Below, piece by piece: positions 55,749 to 64,000 of a stretch of 64,000 nucleotides of DNA. The notes under the pieces are model-generated. The model was not told the DNA's origin. It saw only the letters and a program-made list of their open reading frames with translations, and did not search any database. The position numbers and the translations under genes were made by a program. Source of the DNA: Sulfitobacter mediterraneus (lineage in GTDB: Bacteria > Pseudomonadota > Alphaproteobacteria > Rhodobacterales > Rhodobacteraceae); contig NZ_QBKU01000012.1 in assembly GCF_003054325.1 (NCBI RefSeq), positions 1 through 64,000 on the forward strand, in the 5' to 3' direction. Positions within the stretch are counted from its first letter, which is position 1. Each line of letters begins with the position of its first letter.

Positions 55749-57425
55749 ATGGCTTTCAAGACCGACATTCAAATTGCACGAGAAGCGTCCAAACGCCCGA
55801 TTCAGGAAATCGGCGCGAAGCTGGGCATCTCCTCTGATGATCTGCTGCCTTACGGCCACGACAAAGCCAAAGTCAGCCAGCAATTCATCAACTCCGTTCA
55901 GGACCGCAAAGATGGCAAGCTGATCCTTGTCACCGCGATCAACCCGACACCAGCGGGCGAAGGCAAGACCACAACAACCGTCGGTCTGGGCGATGGTCTG
56001 AACCGTATCGGCAAAAACGCCGCCGTTTGTATCCGTGAAGCATCGCTTGGGCCAAACTTCGGCATGAAGGGCGGCGCCGCAGGTGGCGGTTATGCGCAAA
56101 TCGTTCCAATGGAAGAAATGAACCTGCACTTCACAGGTGACTTCCACGCGATCACTTCCGCGCACTCCTTGCTGTCGGCGATGATCGACAACCACATCTA
56201 CTGGGGCAACTCGCTTGAGATCGACACCCGCCGCGTCGTGTGGCGCCGCGTCGTGGACATGAACGACCGCGCCCTGCGCCAGATCACCACCTCTTTGGGC
56301 GGTGTGGCCAATGGCTTCCCCCGTGAGGCGGGCTTTGACATCACGGTGGCCTCCGAAGTTATGGCGATCCTGTGCCTGGCGAAGAACCTCGAAGATCTGC
56401 AAACCCGTCTGGGCGACATGATCGTGGCCTATCGCCGTGACAAAACCCCTGTCTTTGCACGTGACATCAAGGCGCACGGCGCGATGACTGTCCTGCTTAA
56501 GGATGCAATGCAGCCCAACATCGTACAGACGCTGGAAAACAATCCTGCCTTTGTCCACGGCGGCCCGTTTGCGAACATCGCGCACGGCTGTAACTCCGTC
56601 ATCGCGACAACCACAGCGCTGAAACTGGCGGACTATGTTGTGACCGAGGCCGGCTTTGGTGCCGATCTGGGCGCTGAAAAGTTCCTGAACATCAAATGCC
56701 GCAAAGCGGGCCTCGCGCCCTCTGCTGTCGTCGTCGTCGCCACCGTGCGTGCGATGAAAATGAACGGCGGCGTTGCCAAGGCCGATCTGGGCGGCGAAAA
56801 CGTAGATGCGGTCAAGAACGGCTGCGCCAACCTTGGCCGTCACATCGAGAACATGAAATCTTTTGGCGTGCCAGTGGTCGTTGCGATCAACCACTTTGTC
56901 ACCGACACCGACGCCGAAGTGCAGGCGGTGAAGGACTACGTGGCCTCCCAAGGTTCCGAAGCGGTTCTGTCCCGCCACTGGGAACTGGGCTCCGAAGGCT
57001 CTGCCGATCTGGCGACCAAAGTTGTCGAGACCATCGAAGCCAACGAAAGCAACTTTGCCCCGATCTATCCTGATGACATGGGCTTGGCGGACAAGATCAA
57101 CACGATTGCGACCAAGATCTACCGTGCCGACAGCGCTCAGATGGATCAGAAGATCCTGAACCAGCTGAAAGAATGGGAAGATCAAGGCTATGGCAACCTG
57201 CCGGTTTGCATGGCGAAAACGCAGTACAGCTTTACCACTGACCCGAACGAACGTGGTGCGCCCACAGGGTTCGACATCCCAGTGCGTGAAGTGCGCCTGA
57301 GCGCCGGTGCCGGTTTTGTCGTTGCGATCTGCGGTGAGATTATGACCATGCCGGGCCTGCCCCGCGTGCCATCCGCCGAAAGCATCGGATTGAACGATGC
57401 AGGCGAGGTTGAAGGCCTGTTCTAA
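55749..57425 (+). CDS. fhs: Formate--tetrahydrofolate ligase
   Basis: A 558-aa P-loop enzyme, full length for the family, with the ATP site [39 protein letters not shown], and the C-terminal [14 protein letters not shown]. It makes 10-formyl-THF from formate, ATP and THF. With the two folD genes downstream it links formate to methylene-THF and so to serine, purine and methyl-group metabolism; marine roseobacters use this route for one-carbon units. SD AAAAGGGGA. A hairpin-rich leader precedes it. Confidence 0.97.
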   Translation: MAFKTDIQIAREASKRPIQEIGAKLGISSDDLLPYGHDKAKVSQQFINSVQDRKDGKLILVTAINPTPAGEGKTTTTVGLGDGLNRIGKNAAVCIREASLGPNFGMKGGAAGGGYAQIVPMEEMNLHFTGDFHAITSAHSLLSAMIDNHIYWGNSLEIDTRRVVWRRVVDMNDRALRQITTSLGGVANGFPREAGFDITVASEVMAILCLAKNLEDLQTRLGDMIVAYRRDKTPVFARDIKAHGAMTVLLKDAMQPNIVQTLENNPAFVHGGPFANIAHGCNSVIATTTALKLADYVVTEAGFGADLGAEKFLNIKCRKAGLAPSAVVVVATVRAMKMNGGVAKADLGGENVDAVKNGCANLGRHIENMKSFGVPVVVAINHFVTDTDAEVQAVKDYVASQGSEAVLSRHWELGSEGSADLATKVVETIEANESNFAPIYPDDMGLADKINTIATKIYRADSAQMDQKILNQLKEWEDQGYGNLPVCMAKTQYSFTTDPNERGAPTGFDIPVREVRLSAGAGFVVAICGEIMTMPGLPRVPSAESIGLNDAGEVEGLF

Positions 57426-57433
57426 ACAACACC

Positions 57434-57456
57434 AAGGGGGGCAATTTGCCCCCCTT
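57434..57456 (+). terminator. Hairpin after fhs
   Basis: AAGGGGGGCAA and TTGCCCCCCTT form a nearly perfect hairpin 9 nt after the fhs stop. The T-run is short, so some transcription may pass into folD. Confidence 0.65.
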
Positions 57457-57509
57457 ATCCATTCCACCCTGCTTGGCCGTATTGTCGCGCCAGCAAAGGA
57501 CCAATTTAC

Positions 57510-58391
57510 ATGAGTGCAACGATCATCGACGGCAAAGCCATTGCAGCGACTATGCGCAAGGGCGTCGCGGCGCGTGCTGGCGAATTGGCGGACAAAGGCT
57601 GGCAACCCAAACTGGTGTCCCTCTCTGTGGGCGATGTCGCCGCTGCCGAACTATATGTGCGCAACCAGCAAAAATCGGCGCAAAGTGCCGGTGTGGACTT
57701 TGAAGCGCGCAACTATGACGCCGAAACCTCGCTGGAGCAGCTCACCGGTATCATTCAGGGCCTCAATGCCGACCCACGTGTGAACGGGATCATCATTCAG
57801 CGCCCCTTGCCGGACCACATCCCGGTCAAAACCCTGCAAAAGCTTGTACATCCGCTCAAGGATGTCGAAGGCATGCACCCCGCGTCTATCGGCAATATTG
57901 TCTACAACGATCTGGCGCTTGGCCCCTGTACGGCTGTGGCCGCGGTTGAGATCCTCAAAACCCTTCCGCTGGATATCGAGGGCCTGAACGTCGCGGTGAT
58001 TGGCCACTCCGAGATCGTTGGCAAACCCATCGCATTTCTGCTGATGGGGCTTGGCGCGACTGTCACTGTTTGCCACCACATGACCCGATCCGTTGCGATG
58101 CACAGCCGCGCCGCCGATGCGGTTTTTGTAGCGGTGGGCAAGCCGGGGCTGGTGACGGGCGAGATGCTCAAACCGGGATGCGTTGTCATTGACATTGGCA
58201 TCAACCGGGTCGATGGAAAGACCGTTGGCGATGCCGACTACGAAAGCTGCAAGGATGTCGCGGGCTGGATCACACCGGTGCCGGGCGGGGTTGGCCCCGT
58301 GACGGTTGCGACGCTGATGTCCAACGCGGTCCACGCCACAGAAATGCAAATGAACCACTACCGGGACGCCTATGCCCGGACAGATTTTTAA
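57510..58391 (+). CDS. folD: FolD-like methylene-THF dehydrogenase, catalytic Lys replaced
   Basis: A 293-aa FolD-family protein with both domains: N-terminal substrate domain and Rossmann domain with GHSEIVGKPIAFLL and the end motif PGGVGPVTVATLM. The YxxxK motif, whose Lys (K54 in E. coli) drives the cyclohydrolase step, reads Tyr49-V-R-N-Gln53. Other active-site motifs also differ: KDVEGMH (usual KDVDGFH, Asp121 to Glu120) and GPCTA (usual PCTP). Work on the human enzyme indicates that Lys-to-Gln at this position abolishes cyclohydrolase but leaves dehydrogenase. The protein is likely a dehydrogenase only, paired with the canonical copy 12 nt downstream. Confidence 0.85.
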   Translation: MSATIIDGKAIAATMRKGVAARAGELADKGWQPKLVSLSVGDVAAAELYVRNQQKSAQSAGVDFEARNYDAETSLEQLTGIIQGLNADPRVNGIIIQRPLPDHIPVKTLQKLVHPLKDVEGMHPASIGNIVYNDLALGPCTAVAAVEILKTLPLDIEGLNVAVIGHSEIVGKPIAFLLMGLGATVTVCHHMTRSVAMHSRAADAVFVAVGKPGLVTGEMLKPGCVVIDIGINRVDGKTVGDADYESCKDVAGWITPVPGGVGPVTVATLMSNAVHATEMQMNHYRDAYARTDF

Positions 58392-58403
58392 AGGGAGAGC
58401 CTG

Positions 58404-59306
58404 ATGACAGCTCAGATCATTGACGGAAAAGCCTTTGCAGCCACCGTGCGCGAAAAGGTCGCTGGGCATGTGCAGCGCCTGAAAGCCGATCACGACATCA
58501 CGCCCGGCCTGGCCGTGGTGCTGGTGGGCGAAGACCCCGCAAGCCAGGTCTATGTCCGGTCCAAGGGTAAACAGACCGTCGAAGTTGGCATGAAATCAGT
58601 TGAGCACAAGCTGGATGCAGGCACTTCCGAAGCGGATCTGCTCAAGCTGATTGACGATCTGAACAACGATCCAGAAATCCACGGCATTCTGGTGCAATTG
58701 CCACTGCCCGGCCATCTGGACGAAGATCTGGTGATCAACTCGATCTCGCCCGCCAAAGACGTGGACGGCTTTCACATTTCCAACGTGGGCCTGCTGGGCA
58801 CCGGTCAAAAATCCATGGTGCCTTGCACGCCGCTGGGCTGTTTGATGATGCTGCGCGATCACCATGGGTCGATCTCGGGTATGGACGCCGTTGTCATTGG
58901 CCGCTCCAACATCGTGGGCAAGCCGATGGCGCAGCTGTTGCTGAACGACAGCTGCACCGTGACCATCGCTCATAGCCGCACCAAAGATCTGGCCGATGTG
59001 GTACGCCGGGCCGATATCGTTGTGGCCGCCGTGGGCCGCCCCGAAATGGTGCCGGGCGACTGGATCAAAGAAGGCGCAACCGTGATCGACGTGGGCATCA
59101 ACCGTCTGGATGCGCCGGAAAAGGGCGAAGGCAAGACCAAGCTGGTCGGCGATGTGCATTTCGAAAGCTGCGCCGCGCGCGCCGGGGCCATCACGCCAGT
59201 TCCGGGCGGCGTTGGTCCAATGACGATTGCTTGTTTGCTGGCCAATACGGTCACGGCCTGCTGCCGTGCCAACGGTCTGGAAGAGCCCGAAGGCCTGACG
59301 GCCTAA
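58404..59306 (+). CDS. folD: Bifunctional FolD (methylene-THF dehydrogenase/cyclohydrolase)
   Basis: A 300-aa canonical FolD: catalytic Tyr50/Lys54 in [23 protein letters not shown] with Asp121, [21 protein letters not shown] and [13 protein letters not shown]. It interconverts 5,10-methylene-, methenyl- and 10-formyl-THF using NADP. SD GGGAGAG. It begins 12 nt after the divergent folD copy. Its last 4 nt overlap the convergent DUF2306 gene. Confidence 0.96.
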   Translation: MTAQIIDGKAFAATVREKVAGHVQRLKADHDITPGLAVVLVGEDPASQVYVRSKGKQTVEVGMKSVEHKLDAGTSEADLLKLIDDLNNDPEIHGILVQLPLPGHLDEDLVINSISPAKDVDGFHISNVGLLGTGQKSMVPCTPLGCLMMLRDHHGSISGMDAVVIGRSNIVGKPMAQLLLNDSCTVTIAHSRTKDLADVVRRADIVVAAVGRPEMVPGDWIKEGATVIDVGINRLDAPEKGEGKTKLVGDVHFESCAARAGAITPVPGGVGPMTIACLLANTVTACCRANGLEEPEGLTA

Positions 59307-59701
59307 CCGCCGCCCACCACAGAAAACATGATCCGGCCGGGGATAAAGGTAAACGCCCCGGCCACGATCAACCCCCAAAAGACGATGCTTTTCATAATCG
59401 CCTGATGTTCGGCGATCCGGCCCAACCGCGCCGCCCGCACCGCGCCAACAAGGCCATAAAGCACATAGGCCGACAGCAGGTGAATTGGGCTGAACGGGCC
59501 AATCAGCCGAAACCCCCAAATGCCAAAACTGCTGAGCGCAGTCACCGCCATGGATGCCACCCAAACGCGCCCCATCCGCTTGTGCAGCGGCGTGCCGCGG
59601 GGCAGGGTAAACATCAAAACGGCTATCCCCAAGGCCAGCATTGCGGCAATGGCGTGGATCTGGACTATCGGGTCGGCACGCAGCAGCGGTGCAAGGGTCA
59701 T
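59303..59701 (-). CDS. DUF2306-like small membrane protein
   Basis: A 132-aa protein with four hydrophobic helices and the pattern of DUF2306 membrane proteins ([30 protein letters not shown], and a central histidine before the third helix). GGAG stands 7 nt before the ATG at 59701; an ATG at 59713 is less likely. Function unknown. It ends 4 nt inside folD on the opposite strand. Confidence 0.78.
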   Translation of the reverse strand: MTLAPLLRADPIVQIHAIAAMLALGIAVLMFTLPRGTPLHKRMGRVWVASMAVTALSSFGIWGFRLIGPFSPIHLLSAYVLYGLVGAVRAARLGRIAEHQAIMKSIVFWGLIVAGAFTFIPGRIMFSVVGGG

Positions 59702-59793
59702 GTCAGGCTCCATTGATCAACTGGGGAGGGTTGTGACAGAAACCAGCCAAAGGCCGCGACACCCCTTGCGCGGCTGACATGAGGGACACGCGA

Positions 59794-60546
59794 ATGACGA
59801 CAAAACCGGGCCAATTGCATCTGGCGCTTCGTGAACGGCGCGGATTGGTTCTGGCTGCGGCGATCTGGGTTTTGGTGACGGTGGTCTGCGCCCTATCGGG
59901 GCCGTTTGGCACGATCGATTACCTGTCCCTGCCGGGCCGTTTTGCCTATTGGGCGCTGGTGGTCGGCGTTTCGGTCTGGGGCAGCTTTCTGCCCGATTTG
60001 GCAAAAGGCAAAGCGCCATGGCAGCGCGGCGTGCTTTGGGGTGTTTTTGCCCTTGGGCTAAGCGGGTTCATCGTGATGTTGAACCGCTGGGTGTTTGACA
60101 TTGATCTGGGGTGGAGCTTTTTCTTTTACCTGCTGGGGCTGATCGTCATTGTTGTCCTGCTGATCACCGGGTTCATCTGGATGATCCATCAAGCCTACCC
60201 CGCCGCCGCAGGCCCTGAGAATGAGCCGGACGGCACAGCACGTTTTCTGGAGCGCATTCCATATGCACAGCGCGGTCCGCTGGTCCGGATTGAGGCGCAG
60301 GATCACTACCTGAATGTGGTGACAACCAAAGGCGAAAGCCTGATCCTCATGCGGTTCAGCGATGCGGCAGCGGAGCTGGAAAAGGCGCAGGGGCTGGTTG
60401 TGCACCGGTCCCATTGGATTGCGCTGGAAGCGGTTACGGGCCAACGGCGCAGCAACGGACGGGATTTGCTTGTGATGTCCGACGGCAGCGAAGTGCCCGT
60501 AAGCCGCAGCAATCGCCCGGCGGCCAAAGCGGCGGGATTGCTCTAG
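59794..60546 (+). CDS. Membrane-bound LytTR transcription regulator
   Basis: A 250-aa protein with four transmembrane helices (about 17-140) joined to a C-terminal LytTR DNA-binding domain (about 155-250). Its marks are LVRIEAQDHYLNVVTTKGE, VHRSHWI and a final basic stretch. The ATG at 59794 has GAGGGA upstream; another at 59779 is possible. It has no receiver, so the signal must reach it through the membrane part. No partner kinase is adjacent. Related proteins exist in roseobacters, with unknown signals. Confidence 0.85.
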   Translation: MTTKPGQLHLALRERRGLVLAAAIWVLVTVVCALSGPFGTIDYLSLPGRFAYWALVVGVSVWGSFLPDLAKGKAPWQRGVLWGVFALGLSGFIVMLNRWVFDIDLGWSFFFYLLGLIVIVVLLITGFIWMIHQAYPAAAGPENEPDGTARFLERIPYAQRGPLVRIEAQDHYLNVVTTKGESLILMRFSDAAAELEKAQGLVVHRSHWIALEAVTGQRRSNGRDLLVMSDGSEVPVSRSNRPAAKAAGLL

Positions 60547-60564
60547 GGGGTCTGCCCTTAGACC

Positions 60565-60984
60565 CTAACCGGCAACCGGCACCATGGTGCCTTGCAAAAT
60601 CGCAATCAATTTGCGGGTGCCATCCGTTTCGGCAAACACTTCGGATGTGACCACGCATAGGCGTTTGCCGGGTTTCACAACCTTGCCCACTGCGATCAAC
60701 CGATCCCCCATGGCAGGCGCCAGCAGGTTGATCTTGATCTCGGCGGTCACCACTTCACTGTCCAGCGGCAGGGTGGTCAGGGCCGCATAGCCAGCAGCGG
60801 AATCGCCAATGGAAAAGGTCAGCCCCGCGTGGCCAAAGCCCTGTTGCTGCATCGCGCCGGGCAGGATGGGTGCGGTGATCGTGACGCTGCCTCGCGTGAC
60901 ATCCTCCAGCGTCGCGCCAAGCGTCTCCATCATGCTTTGCGCGCCAAAGCTGCTGTGGATGCGGTCAATCTCTTCGGGGGTCAT
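60565..60984 (-). CDS. PaaI family hot-dog thioesterase
   Basis: A 139-aa hot-dog-fold protein with the PaaI-type HAGLTFSIGDSAAGYAAL motif carrying the active-site Asp, preceded by GAMQQQGFG. Such enzymes hydrolyse phenylacetyl-CoA-type or other acyl-CoA esters. No phenylacetate genes are near, so substrate is open. It lies 8 nt after pdeM on the same strand and is probably co-transcribed. Confidence 0.85.
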   Translation of the reverse strand: MTPEEIDRIHSSFGAQSMMETLGATLEDVTRGSVTITAPILPGAMQQQGFGHAGLTFSIGDSAAGYAALTTLPLDSEVVTAEIKINLLAPAMGDRLIAVGKVVKPGKRLCVVTSEVFAETDGTRKLIAILQGTMVPVAG

Positions 60985-60992
60985 GCATCGTC

Positions 60993-61655
60993 CTATCGCG
61001 GCATGGGGATGGCAATGGGGTTTTTGCCGGTCATGATCGCCTGCGCCTCGGGGCGCATTAGATCGGCCAAAGGTTCGGCACGGCTGCGCAAACCGCCGGT
61101 GTAGGTGCCATAGGCGGGCAGGATCAGACGGTCACTGTCAAAAAGAAACGCAGGCCGCGTGATACTGCGCCCGCGCAGGCTGACACTGGCCTTGGGGTGG
61201 TAATGCCCCGACACTTCGCCGCTGGCGCCAGGCAGGGCAATGTGCCGAAAGGTCAGCGGCGCGATGGGCAGTTCAAACAGATGACTGCCGCCAAGGTTCA
61301 CCGGGCCGGGGTCGTGGTTGCCCTCAATCCAGACCCAACGCCGCCCCGCTTGCAGGCGAGTGATCCAGAGGCGTTCTTCTTCGGGCAGGGCCAGAGCCGC
61401 GCCCAGATCATCGAAACTATCACCAAGACACACCACGCTGCGGGCGTTGGTTAGGGTCAGATCCGCCGCCAGCCGGGTCAGCGTATCGCGGGTGTCATAG
61501 GGGGGCAGGGCCGCACCGCCACGCCGCGCGATCCGTTCGGACTTGCCCAGATGCAGATCACTGACACAAAGCAGGCTTTGTTCGGCCCACCACAGCGCAC
61601 CGGAGCCAAGCGCCATCAATTGCGCGCCTGCCAAAGTGAAATCAAATCCGTTCAT
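60993..61655 (-). CDS. pdeM: Ligase-associated DNA damage response endonuclease PdeM
   Basis: A 220-aa metallophosphoesterase with all metal-binding motifs in order: SDLHLGK, GDSFDD, GNHD and GHYHPK. PdeM genes usually sit beside genes of a DNA ligase and helicase set; here that set is not in view and the neighbour is a thioesterase. The ATG at 61655 gives the normal N-terminus; the frame extends about 34 codons further without support. Confidence 0.87.
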   Translation of the reverse strand: MNGFDFTLAGAQLMALGSGALWWAEQSLLCVSDLHLGKSERIARRGGAALPPYDTRDTLTRLAADLTLTNARSVVCLGDSFDDLGAALALPEEERLWITRLQAGRRWVWIEGNHDPGPVNLGGSHLFELPIAPLTFRHIALPGASGEVSGHYHPKASVSLRGRSITRPAFLFDSDRLILPAYGTYTGGLRSRAEPLADLMRPEAQAIMTGKNPIAIPMPR

Positions 61656-61715
61656 CCTATTTTCATGTTGGAAATCTGCGGCTTTGGCAAGGGCCGTGGT
61701 GAGCCGCCTTTCAAA

Positions 61716-61752
61716 AACGCAACGGCCCGCCAGACCAAAGGTCGGCGGGCCG
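61716..61752 (-). terminator. Terminator of the BCCT transporter gene
   Basis: CGGCCCGCC/GGCGGGCCG and GACC/GGTC stems with one bulge form a long hairpin about 20 nt after the stop; on the minus strand it is followed by TTGCGTTTTTG. Confidence 0.88.
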
Positions 61753-61772
61753 CGCAACTGCTCGACGTGTTA

Positions 61773-63431
61773 TTACTGGCTTTCGGATGTGTCCGGATCA
61801 AAGGTGGTGGTCACGCCCGCCGCTTCGCGCCGGCCATCGTTGTAGATCGCCTTGATCAGCGCGATCCACATCAACACCATCACCAGCGAGAACGGAAGTG
61901 CCCCGATCACCATCGCCGTCTGGATCGCGGTCAAACCGCCCACCAGCAACAGCGCAGCCACCACAGCCCCAAGAGCCGCACCCCAGAACAGGATGTGCGG
62001 ACGCGCCTTTGGCCCTTCGTCGCCCGCAGCATTGATGGTGTTGACGATCAACACAGCCGAGTCCGCAGAGGTGACAAGATAGGTCATCAGCAGAACGACG
62101 ATGATCACCGCCATGCCCCAACCGAGAACCTCACCCAGCATCAGGCCGGTCATGGCAAAGATCTTGTCGCCGTCGCTGGCCCCAAAGATCGCGCCACCGG
62201 CAGATCCGTTCAACTCCATGTCGATCGCCGTGCCGCCCGCAAAGGAGAACCAGACAAAACACATGATCGCAGGCACAATCAACGCGCCCAGAACAAACTC
62301 ACGAATGGTCCGCCCCCGCGAGATCCGTGCAAGAAACAGGCCAACAAAGGGTGCAAACGCCACCCACCATGCCCAATAGAACACGGACCATGCGCCCTGC
62401 CAGCCTTCAAGCTTGTCTGCCACGCCGCCGGTGCCGTCACCGGAATAGACGGTAAACATCATTGACGGCAGGTTGATGATGTATTCCCACATGCCCACGA
62501 ACAACGCCTGAACGCCAAACCAGGTGGAGCCAAACAGCATCAAGAACCCAAGCAGGAAGATCGATAGTCCCATGTTGATATTCGACAGCCACTTGATGCC
62601 TTTGCCCACGCCAGACAGCGCCGACAGGGTCGATGCGCCCATGATGATTACAATCGCAACGATGATGCCCAGCGAGGACGCTGTGCCTTCGTCGTTCATC
62701 AGCCATTCACCAATGCCGATCCGGCTCATCCCGGCGACAAATTGTTCCACGCCAAAGCCCAGCGTCTGCGCAACCCCAAGGATTGTCGCAATCACCGCGA
62801 CGATATCAATCACGGTGCCCAGCGGACCCGACAGGGCCTTGCCGAACAGCGGTGTCAGCGATGACCGGATGGTCAACGGCAAACCGCGACGATAGGCGAA
62901 ATAGGCCAAAGACAGGCCCGCGATGGCATAAGAGGCCCAAGCCGAGAAGCCCCAGTGCAGGTATGACCATTGGTAGGCATTGATGAAATTCTCTGCCGTG
63001 CCGCCCTCAACCGCGCCCTGAATAACCTCGGGGTTGTTGCGGAAATGGTAAATCGGTTCGGCCACGGCCCAGGTCAACATGCCGACCCCGATGCCCGCGC
63101 CAAACATCATCGAGAACCACGAGAAGTTTGAAAATTCCGGTACATCGTCAGGCAGGCCAAGCTTGAGCCGTCCGGCTGCGGGCCACAGGGCCAGCACGAG
63201 ACAAACCAGAACAAATGAGGCCATTACATAGATGTACCAAAGGCCAAAGTTGGCCAGAATAAAGGTGTTGAACCCCGAGAGGACCGAACCGGCCTGTTCA
63301 GGAAAGGCGACGGCCCAAATGACCAGTGCGCCAACGACCAGTTTTGATGTCACTGTGACATCGACGTTGAAGCCTGAATAAAATCCCTTGTCCGCCGTCT
63401 TGATCGGCAGATCGGTTAATGGTGGTTGCAT
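61773..63431 (-). CDS. BCCT family transporter (betaine/choline/carnitine type)
   Basis: A 552-aa carrier with twelve helices and the BCCT hallmarks MMFGAGIGVGMLTWAVAEP and WSVFYWAWWVAFAPFVGLFLAR (given in part). The Gly-rich stretch in helix 3 and the aromatic box imply a quaternary-ammonium substrate such as glycine betaine, choline or DMSP, typical of marine bacteria. The long C-terminal sensor tail of osmoregulated BetP is absent, so it may serve nutrition more than osmotic control. A divergent LysR gene is 131 nt away. Confidence 0.93.
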   Translation of the reverse strand: MQPPLTDLPIKTADKGFYSGFNVDVTVTSKLVVGALVIWAVAFPEQAGSVLSGFNTFILANFGLWYIYVMASFVLVCLVLALWPAAGRLKLGLPDDVPEFSNFSWFSMMFGAGIGVGMLTWAVAEPIYHFRNNPEVIQGAVEGGTAENFINAYQWSYLHWGFSAWASYAIAGLSLAYFAYRRGLPLTIRSSLTPLFGKALSGPLGTVIDIVAVIATILGVAQTLGFGVEQFVAGMSRIGIGEWLMNDEGTASSLGIIVAIVIIMGASTLSALSGVGKGIKWLSNINMGLSIFLLGFLMLFGSTWFGVQALFVGMWEYIINLPSMMFTVYSGDGTGGVADKLEGWQGAWSVFYWAWWVAFAPFVGLFLARISRGRTIREFVLGALIVPAIMCFVWFSFAGGTAIDMELNGSAGGAIFGASDGDKIFAMTGLMLGEVLGWGMAVIIVVLLMTYLVTSADSAVLIVNTINAAGDEGPKARPHILFWGAALGAVVAALLLVGGLTAIQTAMVIGALPFSLVMVLMWIALIKAIYNDGRREAAGVTTTFDPDTSESQ

Positions 63432-63562
63432 CTTGGTTATTCCCCCCTGTGCCGCCTTGCCTGTGCATGATCTGCGACCGACGCTGATATGAATGGCAAA
63501 GCTTTTTCCTATGAGGGAAATGTGTAGAGTATGGTTTTTTGCCGTTGAAGTGAGAGAATTGA

Positions 63563-64000
63563 ATGGCCGCCATAACCAATAGCTATCGCCATCTGTTGTG
63601 GAGCGTGGCCGATCTCTGTGCCTTTGTTGTGGTTTGCCGCAACGGCAGTATCACCCGCGCGGCCAAAGAACTGGGCGTGTCGCAACCCAGTTTGAGCAAA
63701 CGCATCAAGAACCTCGAAGACACTTTGCAGACCAAATTGTTCTTTCGCCGCTCAACCGGGATCGAACTGACAGGCAGTGGTGCGGCGCTGTTTCAGATGG
63801 CGGCAGAACCGCTCGATACTGTTGCCCATCAATTTGACCAGCGCCGCCGCCGCACCGCGCCCAATCGTGTTTTGATCGCCGTTGACTATGCTTTTGCGTC
63901 TTTCTGGTTGTTGCCGCGCCTGCCGATGTTGCGCGAACATTTGGGGGAAATTGATCTAAGGGTTCTGGCCTCGCAAGACCCCCTACAGGAAAGCGAGGTT
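63563..64000 (+). CDS. LysR-type transcriptional regulator (5' part only)
   Basis: The first 146 codons of a LysR family regulator, running off the window. The N-terminal helix-turn-helix reads VVCRNGSITRAAKELGVSQ then PSLSKRIKNLEDTLQTKLF, followed by the start of the effector domain. It is transcribed away from the BCCT gene and, as is usual for LysR genes, probably controls its divergent neighbour. The effector is unknown. Confidence 0.92.
   Translation, partial: MAAITNSYRHLLWSVADLCAFVVVCRNGSITRAAKELGVSQPSLSKRIKNLEDTLQTKLFFRRSTGIELTGSGAALFQMAAEPLDTVAHQFDQRRRRTAPNRVLIAVDYAFASFWLLPRLPMLREHLGEIDLRVLASQDPLQESEV

Noticed and set aside
55596..57605. A 669-codon minus-strand open frame opposite fhs
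   Set aside because: fhs is unmistakable on the plus strand; the antisense frame has no homologous motif.

Overview
The window looks like chromosomal DNA of a marine Roseobacter-group alphaproteobacterium (Rhodobacteraceae). The evidence is the high-GC coding style, an alphaproteobacterial initiator tRNA, the ruvCAB-ybgC-tolQRAB-pal-cpoB-tilS-ftsH order, paired folD genes behind fhs, a DUF1127 peptide, CtrA-type boxes (TTAA-N7-TTAA), a BCCT carrier, and best recognisable homologues in that family. No phage, transposase, IS, CRISPR or plasmid gene is visible.

Layout. (1) 1-15.6 kb: initiator tRNA with its terminator, then one giant 4701-residue secreted-type protein (helical N-terminus, many RTX calcium repeats, a seven-repeat FG-GAP propeller, thirteen cadherin-like domains, DUF4214 end) and a TIGR03032 partner gene. 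(2) 15.8-22.7 kb: a signalling island with a CHASE/PAS hybrid histidine kinase under a CtrA-type box, a second PAS histidine kinase, a single-domain receiver and, convergently, an Hpt protein plus a receiver fused to what looks like a degenerate GGDEF domain. (3) 22.9-26.5 kb: a uronate-dehydrogenase-like enzyme, a DsbA-fold isomerase, and an ECF sigma / RskA-like anti-sigma / fasciclin module. (4) 26.6-29.8 kb: a tightly overlapping three-gene operon of an M19-like protein, an uncharacterised 547-aa protein and a DUF3726 protein. (5) 29.8-38.2 kb: housekeeping hrpB, meaB, xerC, DUF484, transaldolase, priA. (6) 38.3-42.6 kb: MFS and MATE transporters, prmA, a small membrane protein and a DUF1127 peptide. 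(7) 42.9-54.9 kb: ruvCAB running into the complete Tol-Pal operon, tilS and ftsH. (8) 55.0-59.3 kb: MOSC protein, then the one-carbon folate genes fhs-folD-folD behind a structured leader. (9) 59.3-64.0 kb: small membrane protein, membrane LytTR regulator, thioesterase, pdeM, BCCT transporter and a divergent LysR gene cut by the window edge.

How they work together. The Tol-Pal genes form one envelope machine, joined in transcription to Holliday-junction processing upstream and tRNA modification and proteolysis downstream. fhs and the two folD copies interconvert formate, formyl-, methenyl- and methylene-tetrahydrofolate; the first FolD lacks the family's catalytic lysine, so the two copies may have split their roles. 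The signalling genes between 15.8 and 22.7 kb have every part of a multistep phosphorelay (two kinases, receivers, one Hpt) and may act on the neighbouring giant surface protein, but that link is inference only.

The strongest leads for new biology are the phosphorelay ending in an apparent pseudo-GGDEF protein, the M19-like protein lacking metal-binding motifs in an uncharacterised operon, the FolD paralogue with a Lys-to-Gln change, the hairpin-rich fhs leader, the ECF/FAS1 module with a candidate promoter, and the tolA 3'-end duplication. All functional assignments come from reading the sequence; no database search was run.
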